NCBI RefSeq assembly: GCF_022539665.2
Contig: NC_081339.1
Coordinates: forward strand, 8,615,367 to 8,679,366
Length of the DNA: 64,000 nucleotides
Reading direction: 5' to 3'
Origin: Daphnia carinata
Lineage: Eukaryota; Arthropoda; Branchiopoda; Diplostraca; Daphniidae
Below the pieces are notes generated by a model. It had not been told where the DNA came from, did not search any database, and saw only the letters and a program-made list of their open reading frames with translations. Of this stretch, positions 38,937-51,046 are shown piece by piece (the stretch's first letter is position 1; the number at the start of each line of letters is the position of its first letter). Made by a program: the position numbers and the translations under genes.

Positions 38937-40391
38937 ATGGCTACTGATAGCAGACGATGCAACTCTAGTGAACACATTTTTTTTTTGTTGACAAAAATGA
39001 AACGTGTAGTAGTAACCGGGATCGGACTAGTTACCCCGTTGGGTTGTGGCGCCAACAATGTTTGGAGTGCATTTTTGGCTGGAAATGTGGCATGTGGCTA
39101 GTGAATACGTCGCCCCGAACGAAATTCGTACCATGTCCCCAGCTTCACTGTTTGCTTTAGCAGCATCAATTGAAGCTGTTCAAGATGCTGGCATTGGAGA
39201 GTTTGGGGACATTCGAAAAAGAACCGGAGTTGCTGTAGGGATGGGAATGTCAGATTTAGAATACATAATTGAAACTGCTAACATTTTAAAGGATAGGGGT
39301 CCATCAAAAATTAGTCCTTACTTTGTACCACGAATATTAACAAACATGGCTGCAGGGATAATAAGCATCAAACATGGCTTTAAAGGCCCCAACCATTCGG
39401 TTTCTACAGCCTGTGCTACTGGAGCTCATTCCATAGGTATGTCTATTTACATTGATTCAGGTGGATGGAGGAAACTTGGCACTAATGGCGTCTATCATAG
39501 GTGATGCAACAAATTTTATTCGCCATGGGAATGCTACCGCAATGGTGTGCGGAGGAACGGAATCCTGTATCTCACCCTTGAGCATGGCTGGTTTCTCTCG
39601 TCTAAGAGCTTTATCCACAAAACATAATGACACCCCAGAAAAATCATCCAGACCTTTTGATGCACAACGCGACGGATTTGTGATGGGGGAAGGAGCAGGT
39701 GAACCGAAACTCCCAATTGCTTAAAACAATTTTTGTTAAGATTTAATTTTGCCTGTAGGCATTGTCTTTCTGGAAGAACTGGATTCTGCTTTATCGAGAA
39801 ATGCGAAGATTTATGCAGAGATCTTGGGCTACGGCACGTCGGGAGATGCTTCCCACCTGACGGCACCTTCAGAAGGTATTGACGTGCTTATATGTTATCT
39901 GGGTCGACCATTCTTTATTATTGATTATATTTTCTAATTCAGATGGAAGGGGAGCCATTCAAGCAATGCAGAATGCCTTGACGGACGCAAAGTTGTCGGA
40001 TGTCGACCGAGTAAGTTACGTTAACGCCCATGCAACTTCAACTCCTTTGGGTGATGCCATCGAAGTGGGCGCCATAAATCAAGTATTTTCCTCGCACGGT
40101 CAAGAAAAGCCGTGGGTTAGTTCGATGAAAGGTTCCCTCGGCCACGGGCAAGGCGCAGCTGGAGCCGTCGAAGCAATCTTGGCAATCTTGGCTCTCCATC
40201 ACGCTATTTTACCTCCGAACCTCAATCTTGACAATCCTGATCCTTCGTTGCTCGATTTAGTTCGGTTTACACCTAGTCATCTATCGCACTGGCCACTGGA
40301 GCCCGGCCAACATCGCCGCATTTTACTAAAAAATTCCTTCGGTTTCGGTGGAACCAATGCTAGTTTGTGCATCGCATCTTTTTCGCCATAA
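38937..40391 (+). pseudogene. OXSM copy B with 68-bp deletion
   Basis: Near-identical to the intact OXSM at 18911-20433. A net loss of 68 bp near 39090 (offset to copy A falls from 20,026 to 19,958) removes the segment after WSAFLAG and shifts the frame. The original frame meets TAG at 39099-39101. The downstream exons (active-site Cys, both His motifs) remain open and almost unchanged. It encodes only about 55 residues of the enzyme. Confidence 0.85.
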
Positions 40392-41563
40392 TTGTAATTA
40401 TTCCATAATACCTTGATGCAAATAAATCTGTGAATTTAGAGTTCTATTCCATGCGTTATGCACGGTATTATCCACTTGAATACTTGATAGGAAGTTTGTG
40501 CAGATGATGACAAAGCTTTATTTCGAGTGGGCCCGTTCTGATCTACCAGCACGATTTGCATGATCAGCATTTCAACACCGGTCAACGTGCTTATTCGGAA
40601 ATACTCCTTGTCATACCAAAACTTTCGTAACTCCTTTCGTCGTTCATTGTTAACCCATCTCTACATATTGCGTGTGTTTTTCACCATGTATTGCTGTTTT
40701 AGCCGTTGTGTGAACCATTTTTAGTAAAACGATTTTCCAGAGCGAGACTATAGCAAATGGAACATTTCTTGCGTGCCACAATGCCGGCTGTTTTTCTATT
40801 ACGTATCAGCCACGTTTTTGCTCTATCGGCGGCCTTGATACTAAATTATGATCATTAGCTTAATTTATATCATGAATGGGCGAAAGTTTTCCTTAATTTA
40901 CAACTACTTTCTAACAAAAGAAATTTGTGTTAACTGCATATAAGTTCAGGGATAGTATGAAATGTCGAATATTGGAATTTAACTTAACTTCAATAAACTG
41001 CTTGATGGAAACATGTCCAGAGGACAAGGATTAGGTTCGTAATCAATACAGAGTACAGTCTTCTTTGGAAATAATACACTATTTATAAATGATTTTGCGT
41101 TGATTTGTCCTGATAGTATTATCCATCCGGTTGATTTGATTCGTAATTTTTTTTTGGCTGCAACAAAGAAACGCCAGGACGGAAGAAGTTGCGTTGGATG
41201 AAAGAAAAACGTAGCCAGAAGCGGCTGTCGGTGAAAAGCCCACAACAACGTTTAGCCGACAGGCAATTCAATATCAACTTTCTCCAACAGCATACTGTAT
41301 GTAGGACTTCTTCATTGTATGCTTTCCAGATTTCTTGCCTGTCGTCTATCTCTTGGGTGTCTGTGGCTTTGTGCTCATTCTTTTTCGTAACGCCCGTTAA
41401 AAACCCTTTTGTGGCTAGGCAAAGACGAAAAAGAAAACGGCCATCAGTTGCTCCCTAGCACTCGGTCCGACTAGACGTTTGGCAAGTTTTTGTCTTCACA
41501 ACATTGATGTCGGTTCAGTTTTTGGTGATGTTGCGTGCGTGAACGTTAAACAGAACAACAAGG

Positions 41564-44500
41564 ATGAACGAGTACAACTGGACACACTGGATCGGGACTA
41601 ATTTGTGCGAACGATGTGCTGATCCGGAAAATTTGGACGATTCAGTTCAAGAACCAGATGAGTTCCAGTGCTGGTTGGATTTGTCTTTTGTGGCACTAGA
41701 CGTGCTAGTGGCTTTCGTTTGGCTTTCAATACTCATTTACACGTGCAGTGCCATAAAAAGCGTTCGCAGAAACCGTTGTTTATCGCAAAATTGCAGTTCA
41801 ACAATTTCCCGTTATCCACTTCACGATGTTCACTGGCTGTTGGTCGTGACATTGTTCCTGACTCACCTCGCTGATCTCGGAGACGTTCTACTCATTTGGC
41901 AGAATAACCCGTTGCAAATCGCTAAAGTGTCCGTTGTCGTGCCCATCAGCAACGCCCTCGTTGTCGTCTTATCCTGCGTTTACTTTGACCGTATCGAGGT
42001 GCCAATTTTAAATCAAAAACATAAGGCTCTTCTGCAATTTTTAGCATGGCTTGTCGTCAAAACAAAAGAAATCATTGGCAGCATCCCGTGAAAGTAAATG
42101 CTTTGAAAAGGATTCGAAAGGAAGTCCTTGACCTGTAAAGTTGTGGTCTGATTGCGGGGCTTGCGTTCGTTCATCATATGGCTTTCTGAATTGGTGGCGG
42201 GCAGGAAATTATCAGTCAGTGTGAGAGCGAGATCCTTCCTTTGAAGCGCGATTTTAATGATGCAATTCTTTAAAGTATATGTCAAGAAGGATATGTTTCG
42301 TATAGCCGGCCTTTTGGTTGTAGACCTCTTCATCAGACCATAACCGGTTCAAATGATAACATCCGGTTGGTTTCCATTGGCACTCTCTAGTTTTCTTTTT
42401 TTCATCTCTAAGACCCTCAAAAATAGTGTCCGTCTACTTATTAAGATTTGTGTTACACTGAGTTGATTTACATTGATCATGTCTAAGATCTTTGAGAAAC
42501 TCGATTTATTCCACGCCTAGTTTCATTGACAGATGACGGGATAGCCGGATAAGTCTTTTAGCATAATCCGATGAGCTAGTTAAATATGTGATGCAACAGA
42601 AGAGATTTTTATGTGAAAGACGAGGCACGTTCTTCACTGTGTCTAACACTTTCTTTTGTTTACTCATATTCAAGGTATGGCAGCGCGCTGCCTATTTGCT
42701 ATGGCTATGTCCGCAGTGGCTGGCCGAAGCCATTCTCAATTTCGTTCGTTGGCGTCACTTTCACTTGGATTACACCAGAGATACGGACGCTGTTGGATCT
42801 GTCGCCATACAACTAGTCATAACGTGGATGAAAATTATGCTGGCCGTCTTTCTCTTCGTTGTCGACGCCACGACAGCACTACAGGTAAATGCACTCTGAC
42901 TCACTGCACTGAAATTATTAAGGTATACCTCACGCGCATTGACCCACCGTGTCGCAATAACTTCCGGGACGCATATTATCACGAATGACAGTTCGATTGC
43001 AGCATCGGAGGAATTTCTTTTTTTTTTTAATGTTATTCTTTCCCGCTTACGCTAGAGGTAAAACGAACGGTCTTAACGGGAATTCCACTGTAAGAATCTT
43101 GTATAGAATTCCAGATGTCCTCAATAGAATGTTAAAAAAAACACGAAAGCAAAAAAATAATAGTAATAATAATAAAAATAGACCAAGTAAAGATGTTGCG
43201 ATCACATTAACTCGTACTATCTGACAAATGGCGCGTACCCTTGAAACCGTGAAATGTTTCTGAACCATGCAGAGGTTCAAATATGGCCATATCGTAAAGC
43301 TACCAAACATGGATTATCCTAGTGTGCTATTTCAAGACGCAACTTTCATTCCACGAAATTTTAACATTTTCCATGAAATGTTTATATTTGACCAAAAGAA
43401 GGGACCATCAACGGCTGGAACGGAATCAAAAGCAAAGGATATTCATCCACCTGATAAGGATACGATATCAACAAAGTCCATGGATTCGGTGTTCGTTCAA
43501 TCGTTTCCATCACAGGTGGAAAAGAACCCAAAATACTGTTACCTGCACGGCCAATCAAACCTGCTTTCCAAAGCGACCTTTTTTTGGCTCAATCCACTCT
43601 TGCTGGTTGGTTTCTGGACTCCGCTAGAACAAAAACATCTTGGCCCTCTACCAAACGACTACAAAGCCTCCCAGTTGAGCCAACAGATCCGAACATTACT
43701 CGATACTAAGAATCCCAATTTATGGCGATGCTATTGGTCTTTCTCATGGCGGGCAATCTTGCTCGGCGGATGGCTCAAATTCTTTGGTGATCTCGTCGGT
43801 TATGTTGCACCGCTTGGTATTCAAGTCATGGTCGGTTACGTGAACTCCGCGTCTGCAAGCAACTCCACCGATGCGAACAACACCACCGGGACTTACTACT
43901 CATCCGTGACGGATTTCTTATCCAACGGTTACATCATGGCCGTCATAGTCTTTCTGTCGAGCTTCTTGCAAGGAACATTATCTCAAGCGTCCAGTCACGT
44001 CCTCTGCGTTGAGGGTATCAGGCTCAAGACGGCCCTTCAATCTTTCATGTATGAGAAATCTCTACGTCTCTCCTCTTTAAGCGGAGTAGCTGCCGATTCG
44101 GACAAAGTTGATGATGAAGAACATCCAAAATTGGAAGACGCTTCGCTGCAGCTGGATGCCGGTACGTTAAGTCAGCTTCTGACGGAAGATTGTGACAACA
44201 CCATGGTGTTCTTGTGCCTGTGCCATTATCTGTGGGCCATTCCTCTCAAACTGGCCATTCTGCTGTACTTGCTCCATCAGAAATTGGGCGTAGGCAGCGT
44301 CATTGCCGCCCTACTCTGCCTTCTATTAATGGTGCCCGCTCAGTTCTTACTGGGACGCAACATATCACACCAGAACAAATCGAGTATGAGGGAGGCTGGC
44401 AGAAGATTAGCGAAAATCCACGAATGGATATCCAACATGAAACTTTTCCGGCTGTACGCTTGGGAACGTTCGGGATTGAGTCGGATTCGGGCGGTGAGAA

Positions 44501-47500
44501 GGAAAGAGTTGCAACACCTCTGGTCGTATTCTATTCAATGGGCCTGGGCCACTTTTTTGACCCAGGCCTCCACTGTGGCACTGACTTTGTTGACTTTTGT
44601 TCTCTATCCGTTTCTGTCTTCTTCCGGAACTTCTCCCTCCGCAGCAGAAGCTCTCTCTGGATTGGCTCTGATTAATCAATTTACCGTCCCATTGACCATC
44701 ATTCCAGTCATTGTGCCGGAGCTGATTGCCGCCTGCAATAGCACCCTCCGACTAGGCGAATTCTTTCGCAAATCGGACATCTCTATCCAGCGCCATCATC
44801 ACTCCAAACTGTCAGTCGAATCGGTTGAAGGGCAGGAGCCTTCATCCGCCACCAATGAATCGATTTCTGTCCGCACGTTGGAAAACATCGCGGAAGACGA
44901 AGAACACCAGCAATCCTGTTCGGACAGTTGCACTGACTCTGATAAGTCCGTTCGATTCGATCAACAGGAAGAGTTGGCCGTCAGGGTAAGTCACGCTACC
45001 TTCAGTTGGCATCCAGTTGATGTGGACAACGACCGCAATGACTTCATGCTATCCGACATTAGCCTAGAAATAGGCCAAGGCCGACTGACGGCCATCGTCG
45101 GTCATGTCGGCAGTGGCAAATCATCGTTGATGATGGCTTTGCTAGGAGAGTTAGAGATGAAATCGGGCAGTTTAACATGGGCATCAACGGCCAGTACTCA
45201 AGTGGGTTACGTCGCCCAACGACCGTGGTTAATGCACGCCTCTTTGAGAGATAACATCCTCTTCGGCAACGCCCTTTACGCCAAACGCTACAGCAAAGTG
45301 TTGGAAGCGTGCGCTCTGACGCAAGATGTCGAATTATTCCAGCAGAGGGATACCACTCTGATTGGATCTAAAGGACAGAACGTTTCTGGTGGCCAAAAGG
45401 CCCGCATTTCGTTAGCTAGAGCTATCTATTCACCGGCCTCCACCTTATTACTGGACGACCCGTTCGCGGCTCTTGATCTGCCAGTGGCACAGCACGTTTT
45501 TCAAGAGGCGATCCAGCGCATCCTACTCCGCCAAGGAAGAAACGTCATCTTGGCAACGCATCACATGGAATACGCCATGCAAGCAGATCACGTCGTCGTC
45601 ATGGATTCGGGCACCATTCTAGTGCAGGGCTCTCCAGAAAAAGTTGCTTCCGTTTGGCCGGAATTGTTGAACCATTCGAGCCAGTCGGTCCAAGACTCGT
45701 CCAGTTTATCAAAGGGAACGGCTAAAGATAGATGGAATATGCTTCGATTGGTCACGAAAACCGGCTACGTTTTCAAAGCAAGTAGCAGTCGGAAAGAGGA
45801 AGAGATCACGATCCAACCGACGGACTCCGTACACGGCCAGCGATGGAAACGTCGCTCCAGCCGCTTGAATGCCTTGTCCATTCACATGTCGCACGATCTT
45901 CCACTCATGACCGATGAAATGACAATCGACGAACTTCTACCCGACGTTGGAATGGCATGTGATCGTCTGTACGGGTCCAGAAGTCTGCGGACTCGTCATC
46001 TCAGCTCATTGAATGGACCACTGCCGGAAACCCTACCGTCAGCACCACAACAACCACGTTCCATTTCTTTCTCACTGAAAGGTCCATCGGCAGTTTTCTC
46101 TTCTTTCGTCAACAGAAGACGGACGCGTTCAAGAGATCGATTCTCTCAAATTCATCACCAACCGGTCGTGTCACTCCATCCGCTTGCGGATTCTTCCTGG
46201 AGTGCTAACGGCAGCGGTAGCAGCCATAGTAGCCGCGTAGGCTGTAGTTCCAACAATCATAGACCATCCCTGTTTCGGCTTTATTCGACTCCTGTGGGCA
46301 AACGCTCATCGGAAGTCGATGGCTCTCAGAGACGGACAAGCGCAGAGAGCGATCGTTCATCGTTGACCGTTAGACGGACGTATTCGGACCAAGAGTCCCG
46401 TCAACACCAACCGGGCATACAGAGATTGGTGTCCACAGTGTCAGGTTTCTCGGAGGAAATCAATGCTGATCCGGAAGAGGCCGATCAGGATCGAGGGCTG
46501 TTACGGGATCCCGCAGCAATCGACGAAGAGCGCCAATATGGCAGAATCCCTCGCCGGCTCTACTGGCTGTACGCTCGCGCTTGTGGAATATTTCTAACAT
46601 TGAGTTACTTTTGCGGTTCGATCGGTTGGCAAAGCGCTCGCCTTGCCACCGATTACTGGCTCGTAGTTTATCAAATCGAAACCCACAATTCATCCTCAAT
46701 GAATACGATGTCGAATAACGGCCAACAGCCTACGACTGTCACCGAAGAGACAGGCACCAGTTATTTTTACCTTGGCATCTACGTTTTGCTGTCCATTGTA
46801 TCAGTTATCGCCGCCATTATGACCAACATCCTCGGGCAGGTAAGATCGCCTACCTTTGTCTCAGAGTTATGTATCAATCAAACATGTGATCGGTTTGGCT
46901 ACAGGCGGCGGGCAATCAAGGCAGAAAAAGGCTGCACGATGATTTGTTAACAAGCCTTTCACGCTGCCACACGCGCTTGTTTGACGTGGAACCGACGGGC
47001 CGTTTGTTGAATCGCTTCAGCAGCGACATGTCTATGATAGACAAAAAACTAGCGACGACTGTTCAACGCCTCGTCCAGTTTGTTCTCATGTGTTTGTCCG
47101 CCATCGTCATTAACGTCGTCATCAGTCCGTGGTCCCTCCTCATAGCTGTATTCATCGTCGTCATATTTTATATGCTTCAAAGGTTCTTCCGCACTTCGGC
47201 CAGGTGAAAATTAATAAATTCATTGACCTTTAATAACACGATAAATCTATAAGACATTCACGAATAATGGGCATCTGTTGAGGGCAGTAATATTTACTAT
47301 TATAAAAATATCACAGGGAATTACAACGATTGGAGAGTCTATCTAAAGGACCTGTGGTTTCTCATCTGACCGAAACACTTTCCGGCTTGGCGACCGTAAG
47401 AGCGTTTGGCCAGCAACGTCGATTTCTACAGACTATGTACGAAAGGATGGATAGCCATTCGGCAGCAGTTCTAGTCCTCAATTCTACTAACCGCTGGCTC

Positions 47501-48722
47501 GGTTTCGCCCTGGTATTGTTTCGGAGTTAGCGGTTTAAATGATCAACTGGTTTTGGATGTTATTTACCGCCTCACTGATCAGATATGTGTAATTCTTAGG
47601 ACTCTTTAGGTGCAGCGGTTGTGTTGGTAGCCATGTTGCTGGCCTTGTTCGTTCATAGGAGCTATCCCGAGCATCTGACTCCCGGCCAAATTGGCCTAGC
47701 CATCAGTTATACTCTGATGACGCCCATCTATTTGCAGTGGGTCGTTCGTTTCTGGTCCGAACTGGAGATGTACTTTAATGCCGTTGAACGAGTACTTCAC
47801 TACTCTGAATTACAACCCGAAAGCGAAACGACAACTGTGGCATCCGACAGCCAATGGCCGCGTAAGGGTGATATCGAAATTTCGAACCTATCGGTCACCT
47901 ATCACTGTAGCCTAGAGCCGGTGTTGCGTGATCTCAGTTTGACTATCGGGCATGGCCAGAAGATCGGCATTTGTGGCCGCACGGGTAGTGGGAAATCCAC
48001 TTTGGTCAACGCCATTTTTCGGCTTGCTGACACGGCCGCCGGTCATATCAAACTAGATGGTATCGATATCGCTACGCTGGAACCACATTACCTAAGATCT
48101 CGGTTGACAGCCGTTCCTCAAGACACTCTGATATTCGCCGGTACTCTTAGGTAAAAAATGAAATTATCACTCATTTTCGATACTCTTTGATTTAACCTTA
48201 AAACTTTAAACGGATTTGTGCATACGATCGTCGCTTAGAGATAATTTAGATCCAGAACATCAAATACCTGATGTAGAACTATGGGCTGCTTTGGAGGCTG
48301 TACACCTCAAAGATTGTTTCCGGAGTATTGGATTGGATGGAGAAATGTTTAAGGGAGGTAGTTGCAGCCTGAGCGTTGGTCAACAACAGCTATTCAGTCT
48401 GGCACGGGCATCCCTTCGTCCGTCAACGATCCTCGTTCTAGACGAGCCAAGTAGCGCGTTAGATGTAGAAGCCGAGCAAACTTTGCATCATTGCCTAGAT
48501 CATCTATTCGAAAATCGAACTATTCTCCTTGTGGCGGTATGATAAATGAAACTTCTCGCCAATTTATTTCATTAGTTTTAATTTTCTTTCCCCTATTTTC
48601 TGCAACAGCATCGCCTATCGAGCTTGCGAAAATGCGACTGGATTTGCGTCATGGAAAATGGACAACTAGTACTACAAGGCACACCAGACCAAGTTTTAAA
48701 CGAGCTGCCAATTTCTGATTGA
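41564..48722 (+). CDS. Sur: Sulfonylurea-receptor-like ABCC transporter, complete
   Basis: ABC subfamily C protein of the SUR type; vertebrate SUR1/2 gate Kir6 potassium channels by MgADP/ATP sensing. Exons 41564-41998, 42675-42884, 43273-46839, 46905-47203, 47317-47512, 47600-48150, 48239-48536, 48609-48722 total exactly 1890 codons, with all phases matching. TMD0 is in exons 1-2. TMD1 has DLVGYVAPLGIQVM and NTTG sites as in SUR2. NBD1: Walker A GHVGSGKSS, signature VSGGQKARISLARA, Walker B LLLDDP. A long Ser/Arg-rich linker (about 45700-46500) is an expansion. TMD2 starts near 46550. NBD2: Walker A GRTGSGKST, degenerate signature SLSVGQQQLF (SVGQ, a SUR hallmark), Walker B LVLDEP, H-loop AHRLSS. 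The channel partner is not in the window. AATAAA lies near 48858. A truncated duplicate is at 21606. Confidence 0.9.
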
Positions 48723-51046
48723 AAACTGTTGCCATTAAACATAGCTTTTATTTGATCTAATAGACATTATCGCTAAACCGTATTTTTTGTTATTTCCGGA
48801 AATCACGTCAAGTTGATCAACTGATGACCTTTTTCTAATTTGCGCAATGTGTAGCAAATAAACTGGGAAATTGATATGCCGAATGAAAAATTGTTTGTTT
48901 GCTGTACATCAATAATCTCTTTAAAAAGTAAATAAAACTGAACTACGAGTAGTGATGATCAGTGTTACCATAGACTTGCGCGTAAGAAGACAATGCGATA
49001 AAAAAAAACATTGTTACGTGGGTGCGTCCGAATAATGGAGGCTGAATAGTACTTTGAATCCTCGGCGTAGTACGCTGGTGCAGCATTTATTGTTGTGTTG
49101 TAGCTAGACTCGAAGTAGTAAGGCGGAGTATTACTGATATAGTAACTGTAAGCGTTCTAGGACGTCGGATCATTAGTTAAGAATGTTGTCCCAGCGGAGT
49201 AAAACAGAGTTGCTTCAGTGTAGTAACGGTGTAGTAAGTTGGGGCTACATTACAATTTACTGCTTTTGTGGTAGAGTACAGATCACAGGTGATAGTATAG
49301 CACGGAGGCGGAAAGGATTTGTCCGATTCCGACGGGTCAGCTGTCCTATAAAAAATTCGACTTCGGGTGGATAGTACCATGGAGCCTTAATATTGTACCA
49401 TTTGGAGCTTCAGCCTAGTACCTCAGGCTTGCGTAAATTGTAGTGCTTCACCAAGGATGATGAAATAAAATTCACCAAAAATAAGAATTGCAAAGAATTT
49501 TATTTCGTTCCCTAGCTCAGGTCCTTTGTATTAACTATAACCATAGAAATGGTGAAACAGGGCCTTCGATATTAAATAAAGAAGAAACTAAAGTCCTGGC
49601 CGTAAGTATAAATTTTTATTCAATCAACGCGAGCAACGCGGTACGATAAGATACAGAAGTATCACGCTGTTATAAGAAAAAAAAAATAATACAAGCATTA
49701 TTATTCAATAATATTAAGGAACAGCATAATTTTTTTAAACATTTTATTGGCCGTTTTTACTTATCGAAACTGCGCTACTAAGTGATTCTCCGTATACTAT
49801 CTGAAATGCATTCTTGATATTGCCCAGGTCAATCTCACTACGGCTTATTCTTATTCTATTTACTCTACAATAGGGTAGACTACCGCTTAAACTACAGGGT
49901 CGTAAAATACAGGATTTCCCGTATCTGAACTTGCGCAGGTTATTAAAGCTAGGCCCTGTATTCATAGAGGTAAAAAGTGCTCCTTGACTTCAATAGGCTA
50001 CGTTACGTAACTACTAAAGCCCCACATCCAAAGCATCTGTGACTTAGTTTAGGTAGATGAACACCACTAGGGTAGATTTCTTCTATTAGGAGAATCAACT
50101 AACACCACCAGCTGATACTATCAACTTGATGATCCCTCCCAAAGAAGCCTAGTCTATAGGCCATCAGATACTTTGAACAAGCTTTACTATTCGTCAAGGC
50201 GGTTATGGAAGAAGTGTAAATCCGGTTAGGTTCTCAATGCTCAATCTCAACGCATCGAGAGGCCCTTTTACTTGTTTCTTCACCGTTTGAAGACATATCG
50301 TGATGATTAGACATCTCAATATTGCCTAGCACCTTATTACATGAGTTTGTTTCCGATGCATGCCGATGACACCTCATATGGCGTAGCAGGGGGAAACTCA
50401 ACTCACGGGAACCGTGACGGTTACGCAATGCCTTGTGAATCGCGGCTCACAATTGGATCACGAGATGACCACCACGGCTCCAATAAGCAGAGGCACACAC
50501 AAGTACTTTATACGTGTTTTTCTGCACGAAAATCGCGTTTGTAACAAGTTGCGGCAGTCCCGAACAGTGATTCGTTTTTAGTGTCAATAAATGAATTTCG
50601 TAAGAAATCGTTTAATGAACTTTCTTTGAATTTTCATTTTGAGTTTAAAAATACAAATAGATTTCAAATTGTCTAGTTGTATCTTTCTATTATTATAAGA
50701 TAACTGATGGGAACCCCCACCTTCTTGCTCGTCATCCTCATATTATTCGTATGATAAAATATTCCACGATTTTATCAAATTTGTTCCGCGAAATACCCTT
50801 CCGCTGGTGGTTTCCACAATTGATGGCGCCTCAATTTCCACGGTGATTTCCTCGCCATAGCGTACCGCGTTCCAAGTATACACGATAAACACGGTACCAT
50901 TTGGACTACCACAGCTGATTTCAACTGTTTTTGACAGAAGGAATCAGAATCACACCTAACGTGCTGACTGATTCGAAGTCGCATATCAGCTAATGACATT
51001 CTAAATACAATTGACCGGGTAGTGTTTTGAAATTTAGTTCACGAAC
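48723..51046. other. Intergenic between SUR and synaptojanin
   Basis: Contains the SUR 3' UTR, the Tyr-rich relic described separately (49010-49430, minus) and otherwise AT-rich sequence with short ORFs that I do not recognise (for example minus 49744-49965 and 50775-50999). Confidence 0.4.
49010..49430 (-). pseudogene. Tyr/Thr/Pro-rich repeat protein relic
   Basis: Minus-strand translation repeatedly gives YY preceded by P or T and followed by T/E/S runs: SYYISNTPPYYFESSYN, then INAAPAYYAEDSKYYSAS, and upstream YSTTKAVNCNVAPTYYTVTT. This is the texture of the Tyr-Thr-Pro-Ala repeat proteins (APxYYTTxx) that I recall as abundant in Daphnia. Stops and frame changes interrupt it. No start or signal peptide found. 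Confidence 0.5.

Noticed and set aside
44214-44679. Alternative-frame ORFs within SUR exon 3
   Set aside because: The main frame has ABC transporter motifs throughout; these are shadows.
50775-50999. Minus-strand ORF just upstream of synaptojanin
   Set aside because: No family, no splice support, and it lies in the probable promoter/5' UTR region.
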